Assembly: GCF_954871325.1 (NCBI RefSeq)
Contig: NC_088777.1
Span: forward strand, 4,280,509-4,344,508
DNA length: 64,000 bases
Origin: Gordionus sp. m RMFG-2023
Lineage: Eukaryota; Nematomorpha; Gordioida; Chordodea; Parachordodidae
Direction of reading: 5' to 3'
Program-made: the position numbers and the translations under genes
Notes under the pieces: model-generated
Told to the model about the DNA's origin: nothing
The model's database searches: none
Seen by the model: the letters and a program-made list of their open reading frames with translations, nothing else
Part shown: positions 51,850 to 63,012 of the stretch, piece by piece
Position numbering within the stretch: the first letter of the stretch is position 1
Layout of the letters: each line of letters opens with the position of its first letter

Positions 51850-52690
51850 TTTATGCAGCATAATTTAGTGAACCTTTATTAAATTATATTCTTCTGATTG
51901 CAACTTCATATTAACAGCATATAGTAGATTTCCTATATGTAAAATTCCTAAATATACTTCTGCCATTTATTTTTGAAAATTTTTTTCAAAATATTAGGAC
52001 AGCTTTTATAATCTATTTATTTTTTAAAGGTTTGTAAAATTTTAAAATTCTACGATGGCGCGTATTAGGAGGAACCTGTCAACCAACATTATGCTGACTC
52101 AATTCTGTAAATACACTCTGGTTTTTGCCAAACACTGAGGAATTATCAGATCAGAAAGCTGCCATGCAATTCATTGGTAATGCCAAATCTGCCATATTTA
52201 CCATTATATATGGTTAGCTATGTCTTTGGATATTTCATATCTGGCGAAAAATTTTTTAATAGTTTTATTGAAATGACATTAATTTTGTTAAAATAGGGGA
52301 GGATCAAGGAAAATGTTTTGATATCTCCTTATTAGATGCATCTGTTAGAATTGCATATGTTTGCACATCTTTCAAATCGTCAAGAATTGACCTTCTGGTT
52401 TTATATCCTAAAACATTGATGATAGCCTTGCTCATTTGTGTTCTACAAAGTATACTTTTCATTTATATTAGTCGTTAAATATTATGGGGAAAGATTCTAC
52501 CAACATTGTGATGTTAAGTTACTCTCTGAATGTTGTACTGCATGATAGGTATTTACCATTTCCGCAAATGTAGTTGCATCTGTATTATTTCTTATTTTTG
52601 AAGAATATTTTTGTTTTGCAATAGATGTTGATAGACTGCCCTGTACTGATTTATGCTTTGAAGATTTTTGATGCCTCAAAATATCATATT
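51850..52690 (-). pseudogene. Inverted N-terminal and middle transposase segment (copy 2 right arm)
   Basis: On the minus strand, 52679-52497 reads RHQKSSKHKS, then ATTFAEMVNTYHAVQHSES. This is the His half of a BED-type finger and the segment after it. It continues leftward into text whose reverse complement matches the sense transposase at 50780-50990 (for example, 51960-52045 mirrors 50795-50915). So the N-terminus and C-terminus are encoded on opposite strands of this element. Confidence 0.8.
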
Positions 52691-53007
52691 CCCTTCCCCC
52701 ATTGTATTAACTAAATAGTGTAGAACAACTTCCCCGCACTGATTATAATTATTTATTACATTGTAAATTTAAAATTGTTTGTTTTTTTTTAAATCTTATT
52801 TATACATTAGCATAAAATATATTTTTTTACATTGTAAAATTACAATTTTTTTATAAATTTTTAACTTGTTTACATTCTTTTGTATTTAAAAAATATCGTT
52901 GGTTATTATTTTTAAACAAAATTAATATATTATAATAAATCAATATGTTATTTTAATAATAAAGATAGTATTTAAAAAATTTTATGTCGTACTATAATTA
53001 CCTATTT

Positions 53008-53215
53008 TGAAAAATAGTAGCGTATTTTATTTTGGAAAATAGTTACCTATTTTATTTTGAAAAAGAGTTGGATATTGTATTTTGAAAAATAGTTGGCTAT
53101 TTTATTTTGAAAAATAGTTGGCTATTTTATTTTGAAAAATAGTTGGCTATTTTATTTTGAAAAATAGTTGGCTATTTTATTTTAAAAAATAATTACCTAT
53201 TTTATTTTGGAAAAT
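53008..53215. repeat. About 23-bp tandem repeat inside hAT copy 2
   Basis: Nine or so units of GAAAAATAGTTGGCTATTTTATTTT. The central four are identical and the edges diverge. Copy 1 lacks the array, so it expanded after the two copies separated. Confidence 0.9.
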
Positions 53216-53339
53216 GGCCGGCAAAAATATTTTTTAGCAATTTTCATATTCCTCCCACAATTTTTATATTACTCCCACAAAATACCGAATTTCTCCCACA
53301 ATTTGAAAATTTTGACCTGGTAACCCTGTTCCAACCCCC

Positions 53340-53932
53340 ATACCAAATATAATAAAATTTCATTTAAAGTAGATTTAACTATTTTATTTAACACCGATAA
53401 GCGTTTAAGTATAAGGCTAATCTTTATTTTCACACAGGTAACTGCAGACGGCAAAAAATTGATGGATGACTCTTGTCATTTTAACCCATATATCCTATCT
53501 TTTATATAATATATTCTGGTTAAAATCTTAATATCGCCTAGGTTTATTTATTATAATTGCCTATTTGGCATATCAAATAAATAGGCAATTTTTTCCTTGC
53601 ATTTTAGAACACATACGATTCATATTCTAGAAATATTTAAAATCTATGGAATCTATCACCACTAGGGAAAAATTAATATACTATTAAAAAATATATTAAT
53701 TTAATTAATATATTTAATGCATAATTAGTGAGTTAATTAATGATATTTAAGAGAAAATTCTCTTATAAATATATTAAGAAAATAAGTTGAAAAAAAAAAA
53801 TAGAATGCAAAATAAAATATTACATAAGAATTAAATTGAGCTTCATCAAGGAAATATTTATAATTCATAAATGTATTATGTCTATTGTGCTTAGTCTAGT
53901 AAATTTGGTCGAAATATGATATGAAATGAATT
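53340..53932. other. Upstream region of the PWWP2-like gene
   Basis: AT-rich sequence between the hAT and the first coding exon. It contains an inverted pair of TTGCCTATTTG-type words near 53560-53590. I cannot support a defined promoter element. Confidence 0.4.
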
Positions 53933-54060
53933 ATGAATGGATCAACAGGCTTTTATGAAAAACTGTTGGTTGATATTGAATTTATATCAAGAGATTTATT
54001 GGTGGCTTCAGTTAACATTGAGGGGATTATATATAGAGGAGCTTTGTTGAAGACAATAAG
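53933..54060 (+). CDS. PWWP2: PWWP2-like gene, exon 1
   Basis: It runs from ATG to the donor AAG|GTATAT and encodes MNGSTGFYEKLLVDIE and onward, 42 codons plus 2 nt. Intron 1 is 68 nt and ends in AAAG. Confidence 0.7.
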
Positions 54061-57000
54061 GTATATTTTTATTATAAATCATACAGAAGTTAGGTAAATA
54101 TATATTATTTTTACTAATTTATCTAAAGCCAAAATTTCTCAAGTTACAAATTTGATGAATATAATGTTGATATAAATCTTAGTTCAAACAAGCTTGAATC
54201 ATTTGATAAACCTTCAATAGTTGATACAAAAACAATGGTTTCATGCACAATTGTTGAATCTAGTCATATTGATCAGTTACAGAAAAAAATTCCTAATGAG
54301 GTAAAAGTTTGCAAAAGTTTAATGTCTCCTGATTTATATATTATGAATCCAACTAAATCTACAATGACTGTTTATAATAACAATTATGCTGATGATACAT
54401 TAGCAATTAATCAAGATTATATTGGATTATTAGGTATGATCAGAAAATATAAATGAAAATTTTTATATTTTAAACATATTTCATTAAGTATATTTCAAAA
54501 CTATTATAATTATAAGGAATTAAAGATATAACAATTAATTTAAAAATTATCATACATTCTTACACTAATGTCTAATTATTTATGAAAATATAAATTATAG
54601 TATGCATAATCCTATTATTTTAAATTATTTTAATAGATATTTTAGAACCTTTTGTAGTTGATGAAGGCCAAGAATTGTGTAATGACAATCAAGAACTGTT
54701 TGATGTGGACAAATTGATTGAAGGAGAATATTCTAACCAAGAACCTCTAGACCCCCTTCCCACATTATTTACTCACAACTTTAACACCACTAATCTAATT
54801 TCATCTCAAAATAATATTGACTGCAAATATAATAGTTTTGTAACAGATCATATTCAAAGAGATGAAAATGATATTAATTTTTCAATTCCATTAAATTCTA
54901 ATGAATCTCTGCAAAACATTTTAAAATTAAATGAATCCCAAGATATTTTGAACCATTCATATCACCCATTTTCAAACCTAAATTTTAAAGAGAAAAATGA
55001 ATCCAAGATAATTTTTGCACCTAGTTCATGTTTCATATCCACTATCAATAATAAAGTATCTTCATTATCACTACATGATTCAAAAATTTCAGACATATTA
55101 CCTACTACTTTTAATACATATAATTATGTTAACACCAATGCAATCAGTAGTCATACATTAAAAGACTCTATGAATGATAATCCTTCTTCCAGTTTATTAG
55201 CCAATTCAAGCAGCATCATAATAAATGAACCTTCAAATACTGTTCCAATATGTGATTTAGAAGCCAATTATCACCAAAATATAACCCCCCAAAATTGTTT
55301 ACCTAATGATAGCAACAATATTAAAAAGATACCCAAAGGCTGTTTTACTGACCTTTCCCCTGCCACCCTTTTTAGATGCACCTATTATCGGAATCCTGCC
55401 ATAATTGCTGATTATTACCATACAACTCCTTTAACCCCAGCTATATTAAATGATAAAGGCAAGGATCAAATGGAAATATCATGTAACTCAGAAATATCAA
55501 ATAAAACTCATTTTACTACTGATCAATACAATAATATAAAGTCAAAATTAAACAATATAGATAAATTTCAAGTCATGACTCAGCCTCATGCAACTTATTA
55601 TGGGCGAGATTGTATTTGGCCTTGGCCTTTGCCTACTAAGGCCCAGGTTATCAGGAATGCTAAAAGGTTTTCTAAATCACGCCGATACATCTGTATTAAG
55701 TGTAAAAGCAAAAATGAAAATAATTTAGATGTTCAAGGTGATAAAATCTCTGTTAACATTAACAAATTCATTGAAACAGATGTTAATAATGTTGATTGTA
55801 AAGTTGAGGAGAAAGTTGACATCTCCAATAGTAATGAAAATGGGAAGGACCGAATTGATGTATGCTCATCGCCCATTAAATATACACGTCCTCTGACTAG
55901 ATCACATTTATTAGGTTTAAAATATATATATAATAACTTTTTGCTTTCTTACATTTTTATTTTTTGTTATTTGAATATTTTTGAGATTCTTGATATAATA
56001 TAATCTTAAAAGCAGAGGTATGACACACACTCCTCCACAATAACCACATTTCCAAGAGGTTTGGGCTACAGGAACCTCAAATGATGGGTAGAGGTCTCAC
56101 AAAATAAAACTTATTGTTTCTGGCGCTTACGTACCGGAAATAATTTTATGTCATTTTTTTTAACCATACTGACATATTTGAGCTAAATGATATAGAACTA
56201 CAAAATACTTTAGAAAATACTTCTATAGAAATGTATTTTGTTATGTGCAAGCTACATTTTAAAATCGTTCAAAATTAGGGATATAAATTTCCAAGGAAAT
56301 TATCATCAGAGGAAATTTGGGGAAACCCCGATAATTTACTATAAAAAGATATATATAGGTTTGTTTTTAATGTTTTATTGAAAACATATGGACAGACTAT
56401 TAACACATTAATTCGCGAAATATATGCATAACAACAAAAATTTTCATGTTTTTTATCAATCTATAATTTGGTTCTGCAGTGATACTGCCTTATATTTGTT
56501 AAATATCTTCCTGGTGTGAATGAATGCCCGAGGAACGTTGGATAAATTGGATTTATCCTATTCCACTCTATTTTTTTTAGATTTAACTTTGCAAAATATA
56601 GGACAGGCTATTAAACATCAAAACTATACCTGCCCAACGAGTCGGGCTAAACATATTTAAGGAAATAATCATATTTATATCTCTAAGTAGTTGTGTTTTC
56701 TTATTCTTTGATTTTACATGGTTTATCAATGTTATTAAGCCCTATTTTTAAAAATAGCGAACTATCGCTACCGGTATTTTACAAAAAAAAAGTAGCGCAA
56801 TATTAGCTATTTTTTAAGCTACTAGATTTTTTGAAAATGCAAACAAAAAAAATATGATCATAATTCAAAATAAATATAAATTATTTATTTTTATTGCATT
56901 TCAATAATAATAACATTTCTATACTGTCGGCCCCTAGTTTAGAGTGACGATCAGAAAGTATAAACTTTGCCGTACTAAATAATCGTTCAACACTGGCACT

Positions 57001-60000
57001 TGAGGGCATTGCATACATATTTTTTATGTAAGAAAAATCATCTGAATATTTTTAGATTTAAAAAATGTGGCTAGAAGAATTTCAATAGTATTATTTATTT
57101 CAAAAAAGATACATCTGTAGTGGTTGGCTTTTTTGATCTGGCAAGGATATCCTGGTTTGGTATAACATCTTTTCGTCACCATTGGCCTATCAATTTGCCC
57201 TTTGGATTCAGTCAAATTAATATATGACCGATTCAACTTGAAGCTAGGATGACTGAACAATAGCAGCTATGTTTATCATCCAGATAATAATTTAGAAAAT
57301 ATTATCATTATTATATAGATGAGTCATATAATAAAATGAGGTGTTAATATTATTTATTATAATTTTTAATCTAATTCTTAAATATTTATGTGCAGCTGAA
57401 ACATACCTTGTTTGGACTGGGCCATAAAATCATACTCATCTCAAAAGCTATTATAGATACAGCGTTGATTCAAATTTCAGTATTGGACTACACGTTGATA
57501 TTAAATTTGTTTGATATATTACCTTTAAATATTTTCTCAAATTGAAGCTACTAGTTGTTAATAAAACCTTTTGGCATATCTTGCAACGAAATTTATACCA
57601 CCCTGTGTTAATTATTTTTTTTTCAATATTAAAATATTTTGCGAATTTAGGAAAAGGAAATTTTATATTATCATTATTTTACCAGGAAATTAATTACTTT
57701 GTCGATATGATCTGTACCAAAATTATCTTCAATACCAATCTCTATTGTCGACATTTCTAATTATTTTGAAAACTAGATATTGAAAGTGGCGCGCTATTAT
57801 AGCAGCACAGTATTTTACAACGCTTTTTGACCTATTGCTACTAATATTTGAATTGGCGATATTTTATTTGCTGTATCAAGTAAATTAACTCCTTGCACAG
57901 CCAATTGCATTCAACAGTTTGATGTATATTTGCATTATCAGTTATTATGGTGTTTATTTTTATGATTCCCATTTCTTCAATTACTTTAATATATTCCGTC
58001 GTTAGACATATATTTCCCCGTATGCTTATTGGTCCCTATTTCAATTGATTTATAGAATATGGTATAGGTCTTTGGGGTTGCTATAATAAAATTTATAACA
58101 TATTCCTCTTATATTCGTTCACTCATCACTAGTGAGTGTCCAAATTTAAAAATTATATAAATAAAATATACTCAAAAAAATATATTTCTTTACAATAAAT
58201 GTGTCAAAAATACTTTTTGCAACATTTATTTCGTCAGTGCTCAACTCTGAGAATATACTGACTCATAATAAGAAATATTTATACGTACTTTAACACATTA
58301 AAAAATAAACCATATATTTATAATAAAATAAAACAGCAACAGCTCAAAATATCCCCGGTTCAACATCCCGTAAAGATTATCACTTTCGATTATCTTCCGA
58401 CAAAACGAATCATCTTTCCAACATCAAATCTAACCTATCCTCCTCCATATTAATGGCATCCAAAAGGGTGGCTTCATCCATGAGTAAACGGAAAAATAAT
58501 CACGAAATAAAGTTCAAATCGACCTTCAATAATCCTATGGTTCCTCGTCATTCTTATTACACCATTTGTACACCAAATTTAAGTTTTTAATAAATAATGC
58601 TTCATTATTTTTTTAGTAATTAAAATATATACTTATATGAATATTTGATTATTGTTTCGAAAAGAACGAAAAATATAGAAATTTTTATATATAAAAAAAT
58701 GGATAATTTATTACCATTGTAAAGGCGCTAATGGCAACGACCTTATTGGAAGGCCTTGGGGGGAAATACCCATTCCTAAGTTGAAATTAAAGTTAAAAAC
58801 GATCAGCGCAATCTCCTCAAATATTACCAAACCTTCGATCGTTGCTTCTAATATCCCGCCTCCCCCCAAATACTTACAAAGTAATGAAAATGGTATGACC
58901 AAAAAGGGTGCTGGATTGAAAATGATATTTTCGCTCAAGGATATTCCGAGTAATAAGCTAACTACCCAACACAATCACCACCCTAAAAATCAAGAAGCCC
59001 ATATATTGGTCGACAAAAAAAAACGTTCCGACGAGCACCCAACCAGTTACGATGACGGGAACGATAACAAAATTAGCGATCAACTAAACAACGATAAAAA
59101 TATTGTCCACATACATAACGTGGAGAAAAATGAGGAACCCCTTGAATTGAAAATGAGTGATCACCGAAAAAGCAAAAGACGAGGCAAAAAAAAACGTAGG
59201 AAGAATAAGCATATTAAACCCAGCACTATTCTAAGGGAAGATTCGATAAAGAATAGTGCCGTATTAACTTGCCCCATAGTTTGTTTACCCGTACCCGATC
59301 CCGAAAGTAATGATAATCCCGGTGGTTTAGTGACGAATGACCAATTGAGCCACGACGTGTCAAATGTCGCATTAACTCAACAAATAAATGATACCCATTC
59401 AATGGACGAAGAAGAGATCGAAAAACCGTTAGTCATAGATTTGCCCGAGTCCGACACTATTTACAACGATATTCATATTACCGAAAACAATCCTGACAAC
59501 TCTAACTATCCCGATTATAATGAACGGCGCAGTTCGGTCATAATAACTAATAAAAATCATTGCGAATCCGTTAAATCACCCAATCAAATTCGGTATAGCA
59601 AAAGAAAGCGAACATCGACACTTCCACGCGATCTCACCGATAAAACTTCGCGAAATCACGATATCAAATTTTTCCATAATTTAGGGAAACCTGATAGCCC
59701 TCATTTTCACGATAAAGACTCCAAATTCAAAATGTCTAATGAAATATTACATTCCCCCGTGGAAAGCGGAGATTCCGAATTCCGTCCAAATGACGTTATT
59801 TTACCCGCCAATGAGCAAATAAATCTCAGCGAAACCCGGTCAAATTCATTGGTATGTCCAAAATTACCCACGCATTCATTAAATGTGGGGGATATCGTGT
59901 GGGGTAAAATTCAGGGGTATCCATGGTGGCCAGCTAAAATTCTTGAATTTCGTTCAAAAATTCCTGAAATTCGCGCAAAAAATTTGGACTTATGTACACC

Positions 60001-60029
60001 ACCCGAAGAAAATAACGAAAATAATACAG
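53933..60029 (+). CDS. PWWP2: PWWP2-like chromatin reader gene, 3'-incomplete in this window
   Basis: Exons 53933-54060, 54129-54433, 54637-55914 and 58725-60029 join with matching phases (2, 1, 1) into about 1005 codons without a stop. Exon 1 resembles the conserved N-terminal block of PWWP2A (I recall DALVVSF and LFSGVLMDLSK; here DLLVASV and IIYRGALLKTIS). Exon 3 ends with a Pro-rich and basic stretch followed by ICIKCK, comparable to the PWWP2 VLCDKCK region. Exon 4 has a KLKLKLK segment, a basic KSKRRGKKKRRKNK tract (probable nuclear signal) and near residue 955 the PWWP start GDIVWGKIQGYPWWPAKIL. PWWP2 proteins bind H2A.Z/H3K36me chromatin. The start is chosen because an in-frame stop lies two codons upstream. 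The second half of the PWWP domain must lie on exons beyond 60029, and I found none before 64000. Intron 3 holds a hAT remnant. The family call is moderate; a PWWP protein is certain. Confidence 0.72.
54129..54433 (+). CDS. PWWP2: PWWP2-like gene, exon 2
   Basis: The acceptor TCTAAAG precedes CCAAAATTTC. The first base completes the codon left by exon 1 (AG+C). The exon ends TTATTAG|GTATGA with 1 nt over. It is a Ser/Asn/Lys-rich segment without a known domain. Intron 2 is 203 nt. Confidence 0.7.
54637..55914 (+). CDS. PWWP2: PWWP2-like gene, exon 3
   Basis: The acceptor TTTTAATAG precedes ATATTTTAG. The frame stays open for about 425 codons. The N-terminal two thirds are low-complexity Asn/Ser-rich. 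The last third is distinctive: DLSPATLFRCTYY, YYGRDCIWPWPLPTKAQVI, KRFSKSRRYICIKCK. The donor TTATTAG|GTTTAA is weak but gives the right phase. Confidence 0.7.
56727..58150 (-). mobile_element. hAT remnant in intron 3 of the PWWP2-like gene
   Basis: The left end CAATGTTATTAAGCCC, then TATTTTTAAAAATAGCGAAC, resembles the right end of the hAT at 61293-62472. On the minus strand, 57020-56880 encodes a clear hATC end (PSSASVERLFSTAKFILSD, IEMLLLLKCNK). Earlier transposase pieces follow near 57990-57850 (EMGIIKINTIITDNAN) and 58140-58030 (EEYVINFIIATPKT). Several frame breaks are present and the 5' end was not found. It is antisense to the host gene. Confidence 0.75.
58337..58567 (+). CDS. PWWP2: Possible extra exon of the PWWP2-like gene
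   Basis: A 231-nt stretch after AAACAG and before TTT|GTACAC stays open in the frame that exon 3 demands and hands exon 4 the right phase. Including or skipping it therefore keeps the frame. Its G+C content is clearly above the flanks and like exon 4. It encodes Ser/Lys/Asn-rich text (SRKDYHFRLSSDK, SMSKRKNNHEIK). There is no homology I can name, and the donor is not strong. Confidence 0.45.
58725..60029 (+). CDS. PWWP2: PWWP2-like gene, exon 4 with the start of the PWWP domain
   Basis: The acceptor TTGTAAAG precedes GCGCTAATGG. The first two bases complete a Gly codon with exon 3. The exon has higher G+C than anything around it. It carries GEIPIPKLKLKLK, a basic tract and, at the end, the PWWP motif in a typical beta-barrel start. 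The donor ACAG|GTAATT cuts the domain after about 45 residues, so the remaining strands and helices come from a later exon. Confidence 0.85.
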
Positions 60030-60780
60030 GTAATTATTATGAGGGCTAAATTGTTTTCATACGGCTGATATTTTTTTTAATACTTATTATTTTGTTGGAA
60101 GCATCTAAGACAATTTAGATTTTTTAAGTATCGCTAATGAATATACAATTATTATTTTCACTTTTATTCAGGAATATTTTGTTGAAAAGTCCTTAATACC
60201 CGCTATCAATATTCCTTATATGATAAATATTAATCTTAACTTATTGTTCTCTAATTAATAGCCAACATTTTAACCTTTCAATTAGAATACAACTAAGTTT
60301 CCAAAGATGACAACACCTTTTTTTAAATGACCATTCATAACAATTAACCCATGTTAGGTGACGAAAAATTTCCACCTTCTATTAGGCAAGTTCCACTAGT
60401 ATGCTTAATTACCTTTCCTCGCTCATTTATTCCAATCAAAATGAAAATATTTTTCATTACTGGGTAATTTAAAATATATTTGATAACTTTTTACCCATCA
60501 ACCTTTTAATCTTTAAATAATTTTGAATGCTAGACGAACATCATAAGCGGACATTCATTTCTAAATTGCCCAAATAAGTCCTGCTATATCATTTGTCAAG
60601 AATATACGATTTTATGAAAATTGAGTTAAGTTTTAAAGGTAATTTTGTTATTTTGTAGCTATACTATTAATTTAACATAGACTTACAGATCTAGATAAAG
60701 GTCCTCCCTTTATATACTGGCCAGACCATATACATATTTTCTTAAATAAACCTAATCCTCTAAAAAAACTCAATAATCTG
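60030..60780. other. Sequence after exon 4, presumably intron 4
   Basis: AT-rich, no exon recognised. In particular I found no frame encoding the WFGS-type continuation expected for a PWWP2 domain. Confidence 0.4.
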
Positions 60781-60806
60781 GGCCGGTATAGGATTGTGAA
60801 ATCAAT

Positions 60807-60905
60807 ACCCATTGTAGTTTCAATACCGTATTGATATTATCATTGTAGATTCAATACCGTAGGGATATTTTGGTATTGTAGAATCAATACCGTATTGATT
60901 TTTAA
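60807..60905. repeat. About 32-bp tandem repeat
   Basis: Three units of the form CATTGTAGATTCAATACCGTATTGATATT. Each holds CAATACCGTATTG, a perfect short palindrome. Confidence 0.8.
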
Positions 60906-60911
60906 AAGATG

Positions 60912-61200
60912 TTTTCATCCCCTAAAATATATCGGCGGCCATTAAAATTGTAAAATATCTATTCTTTATATATTTTTTCATCGTTTCAAATATATTGGGG
61001 GCCATTAAAATTTTAAAATATTTATTATTATATATTTATTCATCGCTTCAAATATATTGGGGGCCATTAAAATTTTTAAATAAATATTATTTATAATTTA
61101 TTCATCGCTTCAAATATATTGGCGGCCATTAAAATTATAAAATATTTTTTATTATATATATTTTTTCATCGCTTCAAAAATATTGGCGGCCATTTTTGAT
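60912..61200. repeat. 62-64-bp minisatellite with a GC-rich core
   Basis: Five units are spaced 62-64 bp apart (starts near 60916, 60979, 61041, 61103, 61167). Each consists of TTCATCGCTTCAAATATATT, a GGCGGCCATTAAAATT core (or GGGGGCC) and an AT-rich spacer. The core is more conserved than the spacer. Confidence 0.9.
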
Positions 61201-61292
61201 TGGTAAAAATAGATTTAAATGATTATATAAATGATTTTCTATTCTTTTATATAATTTTTAGGGAGTTTATTTATTTTACAATTCTTAATATC

Positions 61293-62472
61293 CAGAGTGG
61301 TTAAAGTAGCGCGCTAACTTTTTTTGTAATTATTTAATTTTTTAGCGCGCTACTTTTTTTGAAAGTAGATAAGTAGCCGCTACTTCGCTACTTTTAAAAA
61401 ATATAATGGAGGTAAGTATAAACATGAAAATTTAAATATAATATCATAATTAATTATAATTTTTATGATTTATTATTTAATTTTGAAATTAAAATATAAT
61501 TTTGTAATTTATATTTTCATTTGTATTATAAACCTAAATCACGTGTTAATTATTTAAAATGTCATCGCCTATGGATATCCATATCGTTGAAAGTGATTCA
61601 GACAATAATATTAATGAAATGGAAGATATCAGGGTAGAAAATGATCTTAATAGCTTTCCCATTCCCTAGATTTGAAAATTTTTTAAATAAATTTATAACC
61701 AAGACTGGTTACAATCTATTTGTTTAGAATGTAAATTGATTTTATAATTTATACAGTTTAGCCAATGTCCTTAGTTGATAATCCATCATTTGCCATGATG
61801 ATTAAAACTCTATCCCCTGTTACAACAATTTTATGCCGTCAGACATTAATAAATAAAATAGCAGATAACTTTAAAATGATGAAAGATGCTCTAATGGTAG
61901 AGATATCATATATATGTACCACGGGAGACATAACATAAGGTAAAAACTTATTTATATTTATAAATTGATCTGATTAAATATTTTTGAGCTTATTTGGGAA
62001 TCACCAGCCAATGGCTAACCCTAGAACTTAAAAAAGAAGATCTATGGTATTAGCCCTCAAAATGATAATAGGATGCCAGATATACGATGTACTTGCAAAT
62101 AAAATTTTTGATAATCTATCTTATATTAAAAATATGTATATAAGATTAAATACGCCCTTACCCTCAAGAGCTAGTGTCGAGAGATTATTTAATAAGGCAA
62201 AAACTTTCTGATCGTCGCTCTAGACTTGTGGATGATAATATTGAAATGATTTTATTATTAAAATGCAACAAATTACCAAAAATATTTATTTTTAATACAT
62301 AAATTTTTTTATAATCAAAACTATTTTAATATTTATAAATGTTGATTTTTATATATTTACTATACAATAACATTATAAGCAAAAAATACAAAATTTGTTT
62401 GTAAATTTTTTTTTACAAATAACGATAGCGGTAGTAGCGCGGTACTTTTAAAAGTAACGTTTAACAACTCTG
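61293..62472 (+). mobile_element. hAT deletion derivative
   Basis: Ends CAGAGTGGTTAAAGTAGCGC and, inverted, CAGAGTTGTTAAACGTTACT, with a perfect 8-bp target duplication TTAATATC (61285-61292 and 62473-62480). Plus-strand transposase remnants are an N-terminus from an ATG at 61559 (SSPMDIHIVESDSDNN), a middle segment near 61760 (PMSLVDNPSFAMMIKTL), and a hATC end near 62140-62300 (LPSRASVERLFNKAKTF, then SDRRSRLVDDNIEM in the next frame). The BED finger and much of the catalytic region are deleted, with at least one frameshift near 62205. Confidence 0.93.
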
Positions 62473-62480
62473 TTAATATC

Positions 62481-63010
62481 ATATATAAATTTTATTTGTT
62501 TAATATATACAAATTTTCTTCATACATCATATTATTGAAATCTCAAGCCTTAAAATTTTAATAAACAAAAGTAAGCTAATCACAAACAAATAAGGTTTTC
62601 TTTTATGTCAAAGCATCACTATCAATCACTCTGATTAATCATTTCCTCTTGACTTCTTAAAATCGTCATTTTATTTATTAGATGTATATATAATTATATT
62701 TTTAGCTGATTAAAATTTAACACTTATGTTTATTGAATACAAAATTTTTTATACAGATAAAGTTTAAAATCAAATCTTATTCTTTTAAACTGAAACAACT
62801 ATTTTTGTTTGTATATATATATTTTATTGCAATAATATTAAAACTAGCTTATTTCTTAATACTATTTAAATAAAAAGGATATACATAATTTTATTTCAAA
62901 AAAACAAGAAAAATATTATAAAAAGAAAATATATCACAAAAAATTGAGTGTAAATTACACTATAATACGATTAAAATGATCTGAAGATACATTTATCAAA
63001 TATATATTTA
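62481..63010. other. AT-rich sequence before the Ginger1-like element
   Basis: No frame or RNA gene supported. The 3' terminal repeat of the neighbouring element should lie here or further left, but I could not identify it. Confidence 0.4.
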
Positions 63011-63012
63011 AA

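Larger units (their letters stand above)
49871..53328 (+). mobile_element. hAT transposon with an inverted copy of its transposase sequence (copy 2)
   Basis: Ends CAGGGTTGCCATG and, inverted, CAGGGTTACCAGG are flanked by a perfect 8-bp target duplication TTCCAACC (49863-49870 and 53329-53336). The interior is organised like copy 1: sense transposase on the left and centre, inverted N-terminal and middle transposase on the right. Here the sense N-terminal part is missing and replaced by AT-rich sequence with a 123-bp-spaced duplication (50185 and 50308). The subterminal words are CTCCCACAAT where copy 1 mostly has CTCCCGCAAT. Confidence 0.93.
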
